The notes below the pieces were generated by a model. It ran no database searches and was not told the origin of the DNA. It saw nothing but the letters and a program-made list of their open reading frames with translations. From positions 310,001 to 374,000 of the forward strand of contig NZ_VITH01000001.1 of NCBI RefSeq assembly GCF_007827815.1: a DNA stretch of 64,000 nucleotides, written 5' to 3'. Origin of the DNA: Azospirillum brasilense. GTDB lineage: Bacteria > Pseudomonadota > Alphaproteobacteria > Azospirillales > Azospirillaceae. The position numbers and the translations under genes were made by a program. Of this stretch, positions 8,364-17,132 are shown piece by piece (the first letter of the stretch is position 1; every line of letters starts with the position of its first letter).

Positions 8364-9418
8364 TTAATGCGAGCGCCGGAGTTTATAACGGCCTCCGCCA
8401 GTGCCCGCGCGATGCGCAAGGCGCCCTGGCCATCGACGATCCCCGCCAGCTTGCCCGCCATGGTCCCCCGCCGCGCCGGATCGGCCCACAGCTCCAGCGC
8501 GACGTCCGCGATCCGCTCCGGAGCCCCCTCGGTCTGTCCGGGCACCAGGGCACACCAGCCCAGAGCCTCCGATTGGCGGGCGGCCTCCAACTGGTTGTCG
8601 GCGATGGTGACGAGCACGGCAGGCGTGCCGATGGCCGCAAGCTCCCCCGTCGTGGTGCCCGCCGCCGAGACGGCCAGCCCGGCCTGCGCCATCAACTGCC
8701 CCATGCGCGGCGTGTCGCGGTGCAGCCGCACGCTGTCTTTGAAACGCCCCGCTGCAGCCTCCACCGCAGCCGCGTCGCGCACCGCCCCGCCGATCGCCAC
8801 GTCCAGCCAAACGCCGGGCGGCAGGCGGGGGGCGAGGCGTTCGATCACCGGAGCCGTCAGCCCCAACGGGTCGGAGCCGCCGAAGGTGACCAGCAAGCTG
8901 TGGCGTTCCTCCAACGGCGGCTTGGCGGCCGTCGCGGCCTCCCGCACCTCCCGCCGCAGCGGCGCGTGGGCGGGGCCGAGCAGCAGCCGGGCGTCGGGGT
9001 TGCCCTTGTGGTAGGGCAGCGACGCGGCGTCCGGCGCGGCGTTGACGATCAGCCCGGCGTGGATCGGCTCCCCCGTTCCGGCGTCGTCGAAGGCCAGGAT
9101 GGGCAGCCCCGTTTCGGCCAGCCCGGCCCGCCAGCCGTCGGAGAATCCATAACCGTCCAGCACGATGGCCGTGGTACCGGCTTCCACCGCAATGGCGCGC
9201 GTCGCGGCAAGGTCGGCGGCGCTGCCGGGGGCCGCGTCGGTCCGGTGAACGGCCATGCCGGCAGCGCGCAGACGTTCCTCCAAAGCCGATGGCAGGCTCG
9301 CCGCGGCGAACAGGGCGTCGCCGCCCAGTTCCTGCACGGCCTCCGCCACGGCGAGGCAGCGCATGACGTGCCCGGCCCCGATGGAGGCCCCGGCGTCGGC
9401 GCGGAACAGCACCCTCAC
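8333..9418 (-). CDS. pseG: PseG-like UDP-2,4-diacetamido-2,4,6-trideoxy-beta-L-altropyranose hydrolase
   Basis: The protein has 361 residues. PseG removes UDP from the amino-sugar nucleotide in CMP-pseudaminic acid synthesis. The N-terminal LFRADAGASIGAGHVMRCL is the family signature, with the catalytic His in GAGHV. VTFGGSDPLGLT and VSAAGTTTGELAAIGTPAVLV follow in the GT-B-like C-terminal half. The start chosen is the GTG at 9418, which aligns with the usual MxVLFRAD opening. A TTG at 9439 overlapping the previous stop (TTGA) is the alternative. The C-terminus (NPLPSGERGG) is encoded by a repetitive palindrome, so the tail is probably not functional. No pseB, pseC, pseF or pseI is visible here, so the pathway must be completed elsewhere or the enzyme acts on another sugar. 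Confidence 0.82.
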   Translation of the reverse strand: MRVLFRADAGASIGAGHVMRCLAVAEAVQELGGDALFAAASLPSALEERLRAAGMAVHRTDAAPGSAADLAATRAIAVEAGTTAIVLDGYGFSDGWRAGLAETGLPILAFDDAGTGEPIHAGLIVNAAPDAASLPYHKGNPDARLLLGPAHAPLRREVREAATAAKPPLEERHSLLVTFGGSDPLGLTAPVIERLAPRLPPGVWLDVAIGGAVRDAAAVEAAAGRFKDSVRLHRDTPRMGQLMAQAGLAVSAAGTTTGELAAIGTPAVLVTIADNQLEAARQSEALGWCALVPGQTEGAPERIADVALELWADPARRGTMAGKLAGIVDGQGALRIARALAEAVINSGARINPLPSGERGG

Positions 9419-9435
9419 GGGCCGTTTCCCGGCCT

Positions 9436-10182
9436 TCAATGCAGGGTCGGCGCGTTCGGCCCGGTGGGGCGCAGCCGCGTGCGGGCCGAGGACAGGCAGA
9501 AGGCATGCCAGTAGAGCGCGACCAGGGCGCCCGGCATGCTGTCCAGCTCATGCCCCGGCAAAGCCGTGATGTTCGCCGCGTGGGCCATCGCGGCGTTGGC
9601 GGCGTTGAGGCTGTGCTGCGCCGCCGGACCGATCAGCGCCAGCGTCTCCGCCAGCGCGCGGGCGTCGAGGCGCAGGGTCGCCGGGGCGACGGTCACCTGG
9701 GCGGTCCCGTCGCGCAGGCGCCCGATGGCGATGTAAGCCTCCAGAAGGTCCGGCCGGTCCTCCGGGCGGATCACCGCGGCGACCACACGGTTGCCGGTCA
9801 GCGGGCCGGTGCCGTCGAACTCGAACACCACGGCGCGCTCGGCCTGCCGGGCCTCGGCCAGGGCGGCGGCGCGCTCCCCGGCGGACACTCCGGCCAGCCG
9901 CATCGCCTCCTCGAACATCTCCGGCCGCCCGCCGCCCTCGGCGTGGACGACCAGCGGCGCGTCCATCGTCGCGGCGATGGCGAGACGGCGCGCCATGATG
10001 TTCACCGCCTCCTCGGCCGCGTCCTCGGGCACCGTGCTCTGCAGCAGTTCCGCGCCCTTGCGCAGCATCACCTCGGCGAAGCTGATGTCCGGGGCGGTGT
10101 CTGGGGTCATGGCGCGGTCTCCGTCGGAAGGGGTCGGCTGTTGTACGCCAGGGGCAGGCTCCGGCTCAATGGCAGCCGCCAT
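9436..10182 (-). CDS. hypothetical protein translationally coupled to cydB
   Basis: This 248-residue soluble protein is Ala-rich with mixed helix and strand content. It has no transmembrane segment, signal peptide or motif that I recognise. Its ATG overlaps the cydB stop by one base (TGATG), so it is almost certainly co-translated with the oxidase genes. It runs to within a few bases of the PseG-like gene. A second in-frame ATG 24 codons later (MTPDTAPD) could be the real start, as the first 24 residues are Pro/Glu-rich and low complexity. A possible link to oxidase assembly or to the sugar pathway cannot be decided from sequence. Confidence 0.7.
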   Translation of the reverse strand: MAAAIEPEPAPGVQQPTPSDGDRAMTPDTAPDISFAEVMLRKGAELLQSTVPEDAAEEAVNIMARRLAIAATMDAPLVVHAEGGGRPEMFEEAMRLAGVSAGERAAALAEARQAERAVVFEFDGTGPLTGNRVVAAVIRPEDRPDLLEAYIAIGRLRDGTAQVTVAPATLRLDARALAETLALIGPAAQHSLNAANAAMAHAANITALPGHELDSMPGALVALYWHAFCLSSARTRLRPTGPNAPTLH

Positions 10183-11189
10183 CAATGATAACCGATGGCG
10201 CCCGTCACCTTGCCGCGGAAAACCCAATAGCTGTAGGCGGTGTAGATCAGGATCGTCGGAATCAGGAAGGCCATGCCGATCAGCAGGAAGACCTGGGTCT
10301 CCGGCGGTGCCGCCGCCTGCCAGATGGTGATTCCCGGCGGGATCAGCACCGGCCAGAGGCTGATCGCCAGCCCCAGATAAGACAGGGCGAACAATCCCAT
10401 GGCAAAAGCGAAGGGCAGCACCTCCCGCCCCTCGTCCAACGCCCGCCACAGGCCGAAGGCGAGGAAGCCGACCATCAGAGGCACTGGCGACAGCAGCAGG
10501 ATGTTGGGAACCGAGAACCAGCGCGCGGCGATGGAGGCGTCGAGGAAGGGCGTCCATAGGCTGACCGCAGCGACCAGAAGCAGAACCACGATGAGGAGTC
10601 GCCGCGCCACGCGGAAGCACCAGTCCTGAAGAATGCCGATGGTCCGCCAGATCAGCCACGTGCTCCCCAGCAGCGCGTAGCCGGCGATAAGCGCCACGCC
10701 GCAGAACAGGCTGAAGGGGGTCAGCCAGTCCAGCATGGTCCCGGCGAAGTTGCGCCCCTCCACCTCAATCCCCTGGATGAAGGAGCCGAGAACCACCCCC
10801 TGCGCGAAGGTGGCGAGCAGCGAGCCCAGGAAGAAGGCCTTGTTCCACAGATGGAGGCTGCTCCGCGCCTTGAAGCGGAACTCAAAGGCGACGCCGCGGA
10901 AGACCAGCGCGATCAGCATGACCAGCAGCGGCAGATACATGGCCGGCAGGACGACGGCGTAGGCGATGGGAAAGGCCGCGAACAGCCCCGCCCCGCCGAG
11001 GATCAGCCACGTCTCGTTGAAGTCCCAGACCGGCGCCACCGAGTTCATCATGACGTCCCGCGCCTCCTCGCTGGGGGCGAAGGGGTAGAGGATGCCGATG
11101 CCGAGGTCGAAGCCGTCCATCAGCACATACATGAAGACGGCGAAACCGACGATGGCGACCCAGGCGAGGGTCAGCAGGCTGCCTTCCAT
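10182..11189 (-). CDS. cydB: cytochrome bd-type quinol oxidase subunit II (CioB/CydB)
   Basis: The 335-residue membrane protein has about eight hydrophobic helices. It opens with a helix leading into YVLMDGFDLGIGILYPF, a CydB signature. NETWLILGGAGLFAAFP and a terminal ILIYTAYSYWVFRGKV are also typical. With subunit I it forms the cyanide-insensitive ubiquinol oxidase that reduces O2 at low tension or when haem-copper oxidases are inhibited. It starts 5 bases after the cydA stop and its own stop overlaps the next gene. No cydX-like micro-ORF is seen between cydB and the following gene. Confidence 0.95.
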   Translation of the reverse strand: MEGSLLTLAWVAIVGFAVFMYVLMDGFDLGIGILYPFAPSEEARDVMMNSVAPVWDFNETWLILGGAGLFAAFPIAYAVVLPAMYLPLLVMLIALVFRGVAFEFRFKARSSLHLWNKAFFLGSLLATFAQGVVLGSFIQGIEVEGRNFAGTMLDWLTPFSLFCGVALIAGYALLGSTWLIWRTIGILQDWCFRVARRLLIVVLLLVAAVSLWTPFLDASIAARWFSVPNILLLSPVPLMVGFLAFGLWRALDEGREVLPFAFAMGLFALSYLGLAISLWPVLIPPGITIWQAAAPPETQVFLLIGMAFLIPTILIYTAYSYWVFRGKVTGAIGYH

Positions 11190-11194
11190 GGGCG

Positions 11195-12604
11195 TCACTC
11201 CGCGGGTTCGATGGATTCGCCGGGCACCGACAGGGGCCGCTTCGGCTGGTGGCCCTGCGCCACCGCCGGGACCTCCAGATCCTCGTCGTTCAGCCGCGCC
11301 GGGCCGATGGTCAGCAGCCGGAACAGGTAATAGGTCCCGGCCCCGTAAATGATCGTGTAGACCACCATGAAAACGATCAGCGAGGTCAGCACCGCGCCGC
11401 CGGTCAGCGCCGGGGTCACCGCGTCCGCCGTGCGGATCATGCCGTAGACCACCCAGGGCTGGCGCCCGATCTCGGTGGTGAACCAGCCGGCCAGGATGGC
11501 GATGAAGCCCAGCGGCATGCAGCCGACCAGGAGCTTGTGGAACCAGTGCGGGCTGTAGAGCTTTCCGCGCACCCGCTGCACCAGATGGATCAGCGCCACC
11601 GCCAGCATGATCATGCCGATCCCCACCATGATGCGGAAGGTCCAGAACAGGATTTCCGGGTTGGGGCGGTCCGTCACCGGGAAGTTCTTCAGGCCGGGAA
11701 CCACCCCGTCCCACTCGTGGGTCAGGATCAGGCTCGACAGGGCGGGAATGGCGATTTCGGCGTGGTTGGTCTCCGCCTCGTTGTCGGGGATGGCGAACAG
11801 GATCAGCGGCGCCCGCGCCCCACCCTCCCAATGGCCTTCCATCGCGGCGATCTTGGCCGGCTGGTGCTCCAGCGTGTTCAGCCCGTGCAGGTCGCCGAGG
11901 AAGATCTGCAAGGGCGCCAGGATGGTAATGAGCGCCAGCGACATGCTGAGGCCGACCCGCGCGTGCTCCAGGAAGCGGTTGCGCAGCAGGTAAAAGGCGC
12001 TGATGCCGGCCACCACGAACCCGGTGGTCAGGAACATCGCGGTCAGCATGTGGGCCAGCCGGTAGGGGAAGGAGGGGTTGAACACCACCGCCCACCAGTC
12101 GGTGACGAAGAACCGCCCGTCGCGCAGCTCCGCCCCCGCCGGGGTGTGCATCCAGCTGTTCGCCGACAGAATCCAGAAAGAGGACAGCACCGTGCCGGTC
12201 GCCACCAGAACCGCCGCCAGGAAATGGATGCCCCGCGGCACGCGGTCCCGCCCGAACAGGAGGATGCCGAGGAAGGCGGCCTCCAGGAAGAAGGCGGTCA
12301 CCACCTCGTACTGGATCAGCGGACCCAGAACGTTGCCGACGATGTCGGACCAGCGGCTCCAGTTCGTGCCGAACTGGTAGGTCATCACGATTCCCGAGAC
12401 CACGCCCATGCCGAAGGAAATGGCGAAGATCCGAGTCCAGAATTCCGACAGGCTGCGGTACAGCGCCTTGCCGGAGATCAGCCAACGCGCCTCCAGAACG
12501 GCGATCCAGCAGGCGAGCCCCACCGTAAAAGAGGGGAAAAGAATGTGAAAAGAAATCACGAAAGCGAACTGGATTCGTGACAGAAGCAGCGGATCGAGGT
12601 CCAT
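11195..12604 (-). CDS. cydA: cytochrome bd-type quinol oxidase subunit I, short-Q-loop (CIO) type
   Basis: The protein has 469 residues, shorter than the ~520-residue E. coli CydA, which fits the short Q-loop or CIO subclass. Visible landmarks are the N-terminal LLSRIQFAFVISFHILFPS with a haem-ligand His, the quinol-binding segment GDLHGLNTLEHQPAKIAAMEGHWE, and GRQPWVVYGMIRTADAVTP near the C-terminus. The ATG at 12604 fits the family start. The gene heads a cydA-cydB-unknown-pseG transcription unit and is divergent from rpoH across a 299-bp gap. No regulator binding site could be assigned on the cydA side. Confidence 0.95.
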   Translation of the reverse strand: MDLDPLLLSRIQFAFVISFHILFPSFTVGLACWIAVLEARWLISGKALYRSLSEFWTRIFAISFGMGVVSGIVMTYQFGTNWSRWSDIVGNVLGPLIQYEVVTAFFLEAAFLGILLFGRDRVPRGIHFLAAVLVATGTVLSSFWILSANSWMHTPAGAELRDGRFFVTDWWAVVFNPSFPYRLAHMLTAMFLTTGFVVAGISAFYLLRNRFLEHARVGLSMSLALITILAPLQIFLGDLHGLNTLEHQPAKIAAMEGHWEGGARAPLILFAIPDNEAETNHAEIAIPALSSLILTHEWDGVVPGLKNFPVTDRPNPEILFWTFRIMVGIGMIMLAVALIHLVQRVRGKLYSPHWFHKLLVGCMPLGFIAILAGWFTTEIGRQPWVVYGMIRTADAVTPALTGGAVLTSLIVFMVVYTIIYGAGTYYLFRLLTIGPARLNDEDLEVPAVAQGHQPKRPLSVPGESIEPAE

Positions 12605-12724
12605 GGGCGTGGCCCTCCGTTGGCGGTCACTGGGCCGATTCCGACCGGCCCGACCGACCCCCAACGCGGTCGTTCCGGGGGAGTTCCCGTTTTTCGGCTG
12701 CGGATACTTTCTTTCCCCCCACCC

Positions 12725-12752
12725 CTTGAACCGCGCCGGCGATCTCTTATTT
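12725..12752 (+). promoter_or_regulatory. candidate RpoH (heat-shock) promoter upstream of rpoH
   Basis: CTTG at 12725-12728 is followed by 17 bases and CTTATTT at 12746-12752. This matches the alphaproteobacterial sigma-32 consensus CTTG-N17/18-CYTATNT. It lies about 150 bp before the rpoH start on the same strand, suggesting autoregulation. No experiment supports it. Confidence 0.6.
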
Positions 12753-12903
12753 CTAAGCTCTTGCCGACATCCACACAGTCACGGCCGGCCCTGGGCCACA
12801 GCCGATCCCACCCCGCTCCGATGGCCCCGCCGGCCAGCCGGGCCAGGGAGCATCGGTCCATTGCAGGGTGTTTCCCGAGGATGCCGGAATCAGGAGAAGC
12901 TCT

Positions 12904-13803
12904 TTGACGGAACTGGCAGTTTCTGGCGAACCCCTCACCCTCTTTCTAAAAGAAACCCGCAAGTACGACTACCTCACCCCCGAGCAGGAACGCGACCTCG
13001 CCATCCGCTGGCGGGAGCGGCAGGACCGCCGCGCCCTCGACAAGCTGATCGGCAGCCACCTCCGGCTCGTTTTCAAAATGGCCCGCGGCTATCAGGGCTA
13101 CGGCCTGCCGCTGTCCGACCTCATCGCCGAGGGCAACGTCGGCGTCATGCAGGCGGCGCAGAAGTTCGACCCCGACAAGGGATTCCGCTTCGCCACTTAC
13201 GCCTCCTGGTGGATCCGCGCGGCGATCCAGGAATATGTGCTGCACAACTGGTCGCTGGTGAAGATCGGCACCACGGCGGCCCAGAAGAAGCTGTTCTTCA
13301 GCCTGCGCCGCCTCAAGGCCCAGTTGCAGGACGCCGAGAACGGCACCTTCGGCGGCGACCTGTCGCCGGAAGCGGTGGAGAGCATCGCGACGACGCTGGA
13401 CGTCTCCCAGGCCGACGTGATCGAGATGAACCGCCGGCTGGGTACCGACCGCTCGCTGAACGCCACCCTGGCCGAGGATGGCGACAGCGAATGGCTGGAC
13501 CTGCTGGCCGACGAGGGCCCCGACCAGGAGGCGATCCTGGCCGGCGCGCAGGAGCGTAAGCGCCGCCAGCAGTTCCTCAAGCTGGGGCTGGGCGTTCTCG
13601 ACGACCGCGAGCGGCAGATCCTGGTGGCCCGCCGCCTGCGCGACGAGCCGCTGACCCTGGAGGAGCTGAGCCAGCACTTCCATGTCTCGCGCGAGCGCGT
13701 GCGCCAGCTCGAGGTGCGCGCCTTCGAGAAGGTTCAGAAGGCGGTGATGGCCCAGGCCCGGCAGGTGCCGGGCACCACGGGCAAGGCGCTGCTGCCGGTG
13801 TAA
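12904..13803 (+). CDS. rpoH: RNA polymerase heat-shock sigma factor RpoH
   Basis: A 299-residue sigma-70 family protein of normal RpoH length. Region 2 is clear (DLIAEGNVGVMQAAQKFDP, FATYASWWIRAAIQEYVLHN). The RpoH box is present just after it (QKKLFFSLRRLK), which distinguishes RpoH from other group 3 factors. Region 4 ends in LEELSQHFHVSRERVRQLE. The TTG at 12904 has AGGAG 7 bases upstream and gives the expected N-terminus. A GTG at 12868 would add 12 residues without a good ribosome site. A heat-shock type promoter lies ~150 bp upstream. Azospirilla usually carry several rpoH copies, and which one this is cannot be told. Confidence 0.95.
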   Translation: MTELAVSGEPLTLFLKETRKYDYLTPEQERDLAIRWRERQDRRALDKLIGSHLRLVFKMARGYQGYGLPLSDLIAEGNVGVMQAAQKFDPDKGFRFATYASWWIRAAIQEYVLHNWSLVKIGTTAAQKKLFFSLRRLKAQLQDAENGTFGGDLSPEAVESIATTLDVSQADVIEMNRRLGTDRSLNATLAEDGDSEWLDLLADEGPDQEAILAGAQERKRRQQFLKLGLGVLDDRERQILVARRLRDEPLTLEELSQHFHVSRERVRQLEVRAFEKVQKAVMAQARQVPGTTGKALLPV

Positions 13804-13827
13804 CCGGCGGCAGCCTCCCCATCGGCG

Positions 13828-14589
13828 TTAAGGCGTGACGAAGCGCGGCGGCTCCGGCAGCACGGAGGTCCGCCGCCGCACGCCGCGCAGCGCGTGCTCC
13901 ACCGTCGCGATCTGCTCCTCCACCGAAATCAGGATCTGCGACGTCACCTCCAGCGAGCGGTCCTCGTAGACCCAGCCGTCGGGATGGCGGTCGCTCCAGG
14001 CGGCGACCGTGCGGTCGCGCTCCTCCAGCAGGCTGAGAATCTGCGGCCGGAACAGCCGCATCATCGCGGTGATCCAGCGGTTCGCCGGCCAGGACGGCCG
14101 GGCGTGGTCCACCGTGAAGCTATCGAGCATGCGGATCACGTCGTCCGCCGCGTACCAAGTCTCGCCGGTCACCCAGCGGTTCGTCGTGAACAGGCGGACC
14201 GGCTGCCCCGCCACGTCCATGGCGATCCCCACCAGATGGGACAGCGCGTCGTTGGGGTTGTCCGGCTCCTCGTAGTCCCGCAGCGGCAGCGGCACCATGC
14301 CCGGCGGCATGCCGAGCGGGCGCAGGAAGGTGTGGAAGTGCCCGTGCTCGCCGTCGGGCCGCTCGTCCTCGGGGTGGCAGTGGTAATAATACTGGGCGTG
14401 ATACTCGGCGTCGTAGACGTCGCCCGGCGGGTAGTGGCGCCATTCGTAGAGCGTGCCGTGCCCGCGCAACAGCTCCCCCACCACCGTGTCGCCGGTCTTG
14501 GCGAGCACCCGCTGGCACAGCCGGACCTCCCGCGCTGCCTCCGACATCGCCTGCAATTCGTCGCGCGAAAGCTCCGAAAGCTCCATCAT
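13828..14589 (-). CDS. conserved hypothetical protein, His/Tyr-rich
   Basis: The protein has 253 residues from the ATG at 14589. The ATG just after it, or an upstream in-frame one at 14661, are alternatives. The middle contains a dense aromatic and histidine segment (DAEYHAQYYYHCHPEDE, then HGHFHTFLRP) that could coordinate a metal. A less conserved C-terminal helix pair with LSLLEERD and VEEQIATVEHAL follows. There is no signal peptide or membrane helix. I do not recognise a characterised family. It is convergent with rpoH, 24 bases away, and upstream of nothing obvious. Confidence 0.75.
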   Translation of the reverse strand: MMELSELSRDELQAMSEAAREVRLCQRVLAKTGDTVVGELLRGHGTLYEWRHYPPGDVYDAEYHAQYYYHCHPEDERPDGEHGHFHTFLRPLGMPPGMVPLPLRDYEEPDNPNDALSHLVGIAMDVAGQPVRLFTTNRWVTGETWYAADDVIRMLDSFTVDHARPSWPANRWITAMMRLFRPQILSLLEERDRTVAAWSDRHPDGWVYEDRSLEVTSQILISVEEQIATVEHALRGVRRRTSVLPEPPRFVTP

Positions 14590-14670
14590 CGGATGCTCTG
14601 CCCCGTCAGCCCCTGCCCGTCCCACATCCCTATTACGTATGAGGCTTTGTACGCATAGCAAGCGCTTTCC

Positions 14671-15363
14671 TTAACGGGAGCCCGCCGAACGGCTACGGCC
14701 GGCCTCCGCACGGAACACTGCCTCGCCCCGCCGCAGCGTCCAATCCACCAAAGCGCCCTCAACCTGACCCAGCGCCGTGTTGAAAGCGGCGATCACGTCG
14801 GTGAAGTCCGCCCCGCGCACCGGGACCACGGCGTCGAAGGTCTCGCCCGCCTCGATGGTCCGATTGGGCATGGCGACCAGCTTGGCCGACAGCCGCACCC
14901 GCACCCGGTCCGGCGCCGTGGCGTTGGCGTCGCTGAACTCCGCCTGGAAATCGCGCAGTTCCGTCTTCAGCAGGAAATCGGAGCGCAGCCCCGCCGAATC
15001 CCGCCCGACCGAGACGATCCGCCGGCTGTCCTCGAAGGATTGGACGATCAGCCCCTGCACCATGTTCGGCGCCCGGTCGGCCCAGGATACCCCGGCGAAG
15101 TAGTCGAGCGCGGTGGCGGAGCGGGTGACCGCGATGCGCGGCGTGTCGATGCCGGCGCTGGCCGCAGGAGGCTCCACCAGCAACTGCCAGCTTACCGGCG
15201 GCGGCCCGGACTCCGCCACGGTTCCCGGCGTCAGCGTGTACAGGCTGGGTGCTGTCGGGTTCAGCGCCGCGCAGCCGCTCATCAGGCCGGCCGCCAGCAG
15301 CGCCGCCATCGCCTTCATCAAACGGCTCGTCACCAAACGGCTGGTCACCAAACGGCTCATCAT
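14671..15363 (-). CDS. Mla/PqiC-type ABC transport auxiliary lipoprotein
   Basis: A 230-residue lipoprotein, last gene of a four-gene lipid-transport operon. The lipobox is LMSGC at about residues 27-31, followed by a short linker and YTLTPGT, the opening of ABC-type transport auxiliary (DUF330-like) proteins. It would anchor the periplasmic Mce protein to the outer membrane. The ATG codons at 15363 and 15360 overlap the stop of the Mce gene. The first 15 residues are encoded by three near-identical 15-base repeats (SRLVT-SRLVT-SRLM). The Met at the end of that stretch would give a more ordinary signal peptide, so the repeat may be outside the functional protein. Confidence 0.85.
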   Translation of the reverse strand: MMSRLVTSRLVTSRLMKAMAALLAAGLMSGCAALNPTAPSLYTLTPGTVAESGPPPVSWQLLVEPPAASAGIDTPRIAVTRSATALDYFAGVSWADRAPNMVQGLIVQSFEDSRRIVSVGRDSAGLRSDFLLKTELRDFQAEFSDANATAPDRVRVRLSAKLVAMPNRTIEAGETFDAVVPVRGADFTDVIAAFNTALGQVEGALVDWTLRRGEAVFRAEAGRSRSAGSR

Positions 15364-16319
15364 CGTCCACGCACCTCCACGCCCTGGCGGGTTCCGCCGA
15401 ACAGGAAGTTCGACGGGTCGTTCTCGATCCGCGTGACGACGCGGGACAATTGCCCCGACAGGTCGCGCAACTGCGAGATCAGCAAGGTCAGTTCATACAG
15501 CCCGCCGCCGGTGAAGTCGCGGACCGCCCCGCGATTCTCGCCGATCATGGCGTTGAGCTGGTTGGCGGTTTTGTTCAGCGACCCGGCCAGCGTGCTCAGA
15601 TCGCCGGTCAGCGTCTTGGTGCCGCTCTCCACCGCGGCCAGCGTGCGCTGCGCTTGCTCCATCGTCTGGCCAAGCTGCGGCCCGACCGTCTCGAAGCCCT
15701 GGAGCGTGCGGTTGGCCTGGGCGAGCGTGGTGTCCAGCCCCTGGCTGGCGCGGGCCAACTCGCCGGTCAGCGTGCGGGTGTTGGCCAGGATCTCGGCGAT
15801 GGCCGCCTGGTTCTGCGGGGTCAGCAGGTCGGCCACCCGGTTGGTCAGATCGAGCGCCCGGTTCAGAAGCTGCGGCGCGGCGTCGACGAACACCGTCAGC
15901 GACGACGGGCGCGACGGGATCACCGGGATGCCGCCGTCATGCGCTGTGCGCAGAAGCTCGCTCATCTCCGTGCCGCCGGAAATCTGGACGTAGGCGCCGC
16001 CGGTGATGCCCTGCACCTCCAGCGAGGCGATCGAGTCGGTCTTGATCGGCGTGCCTTCCTGCACCTCGATCCGCACGCGCACGCGGCTGACGTCGTTGGG
16101 GTCCAGGCGAATGTCGGTCGCCGTGCCCACGGGAATGCCGCGGTAGCGCACCGGGCTGCCCTCCTGAAGGCCGGTCACCGAGCCGGTGAAGTAGATGTAA
16201 TAGGGCTGGCGCGTCTCCTCCAGCTGGATCTTGGCGACCCAGACCGTGAAGACGAAGAGGCCGGCGAGCAAGGCCAACACGAAGCTGCCCACGAGGATGT
16301 AGCTGGTGCGGGTTTCCAT
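15360..16319 (-). CDS. mlaD: MlaD/MCE-family lipid-binding protein
   Basis: This is a 319-residue periplasmic protein with one N-terminal anchor helix (residues ~7-30). The single MCE domain (YYIYFTGSVTGLQEGSPVRYRGIPVG...VQGITGGAYVQISGG) is followed by a long helical tail with repeated Thr/Leu heptads, suggesting an elongated coiled-coil barrel. The domain binds phospholipid for transport between membranes. The gene lies between the ATPase (9 bases upstream) and the auxiliary lipoprotein (overlapping). This is longer than E. coli MlaD (~183 residues) and closer to the alphaproteobacterial and Mycobacterium-like MCE form with a helical extension. Confidence 0.92.
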   Translation of the reverse strand: METRTSYILVGSFVLALLAGLFVFTVWVAKIQLEETRQPYYIYFTGSVTGLQEGSPVRYRGIPVGTATDIRLDPNDVSRVRVRIEVQEGTPIKTDSIASLEVQGITGGAYVQISGGTEMSELLRTAHDGGIPVIPSRPSSLTVFVDAAPQLLNRALDLTNRVADLLTPQNQAAIAEILANTRTLTGELARASQGLDTTLAQANRTLQGFETVGPQLGQTMEQAQRTLAAVESGTKTLTGDLSTLAGSLNKTANQLNAMIGENRGAVRDFTGGGLYELTLLISQLRDLSGQLSRVVTRIENDPSNFLFGGTRQGVEVRGR

Positions 16320-16328
16320 GGCGTCCGG

Positions 16329-17126
16329 TCAGCTTTCTGCATGGCGCGCGGCGCGGCCGCGCGGTCCGTGGAAATAGTCGTGAATCCAGGGATGCGGGTC
16401 GCGGAGATGCTCCTCCAGCGTGCCCACGCGAATCTTCTTGTCCACCAACACGGCGATGCGGTCGCAGATGGAGGTCAGACTGTCCAGGTCGTGGGTGACC
16501 ATGAAGACGGTCAGCCCCAGGCTGCGCTGAAGGTTGCGGATGAGCTGGTCGAAGGCGGCGGCGCCGATGGGGTCCAGCCCGGCCGTCGGCTCGTCGAGGA
16601 ACAGGATGTCGGGGTCGAGCGCCAGCGCGCGGGCCAGACCGGCGCGCTTGATCATGCCGCCCGACAGCTCCGACGGGAACTTGGTCCCGGCGTTGGCCGG
16701 CAGGCCGGACATGGCGATCTTCACCCGCGCGATCTCCGCCGACAGCGCCGCCGAGAGGTCGGTGTGCTCGCGCAGCGGAACCATGACGTTCTGCGCCACG
16801 GTCATGGAGCTGAACAGCGCGCCGTTCTGGAACAGCACGCCGGTGCGCGCCTGGAGCGCCACCCGCTCCGATTCCGGCAGGCCGGCGGTGTCACGGCCCA
16901 GCAGCTCGATCCGGCCGTCCGCCGGGCGGATCAGGCCGAGGATCTCCTTGAGCAGGACCGACTTGCCGGTGCCGGAGCCGCCGACCACGCCCAGCACCTC
17001 GCCCCGCCGCACGTCGAGGTCGAGCCCGTCATGGACCACCTGCGGGCCGAAGCGGGTGACCAGCCCGCGCACGCGGATCACCGCCTCCTGCGCACCGGTC
17101 CGTTGGTCATCGTCGAAAGGCGCCAC
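16329..17126 (-). CDS. mlaF: Mla-type ABC transporter ATP-binding protein
   Basis: The protein has 265 residues. It carries Walker A GGSGTGKS, signature LSGGMIKR (typical of MlaF/Ttg2A rather than LSGGQ), Walker B DILFLDEP and the switch His in MVTHDLDS. It powers phospholipid exchange with the MlaE permease. The start is 6 bases after the permease stop. The C-terminal ~20 residues are basic and variable. Confidence 0.95.
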   Translation of the reverse strand: MAPFDDDQRTGAQEAVIRVRGLVTRFGPQVVHDGLDLDVRRGEVLGVVGGSGTGKSVLLKEILGLIRPADGRIELLGRDTAGLPESERVALQARTGVLFQNGALFSSMTVAQNVMVPLREHTDLSAALSAEIARVKIAMSGLPANAGTKFPSELSGGMIKRAGLARALALDPDILFLDEPTAGLDPIGAAAFDQLIRNLQRSLGLTVFMVTHDLDSLTSICDRIAVLVDKKIRVGTLEEHLRDPHPWIHDYFHGPRGRAARHAES

Positions 17127-17132
17127 GGTCCC

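Noticed and set aside
10182-12485. One long minus-strand frame that would fuse out-of-frame cydA sequence to cydB
   Set aside because: The upstream part is a shifted reading of cydA; cydB has its own ATG at 11189 and cydA ends in its own frame at 11195.
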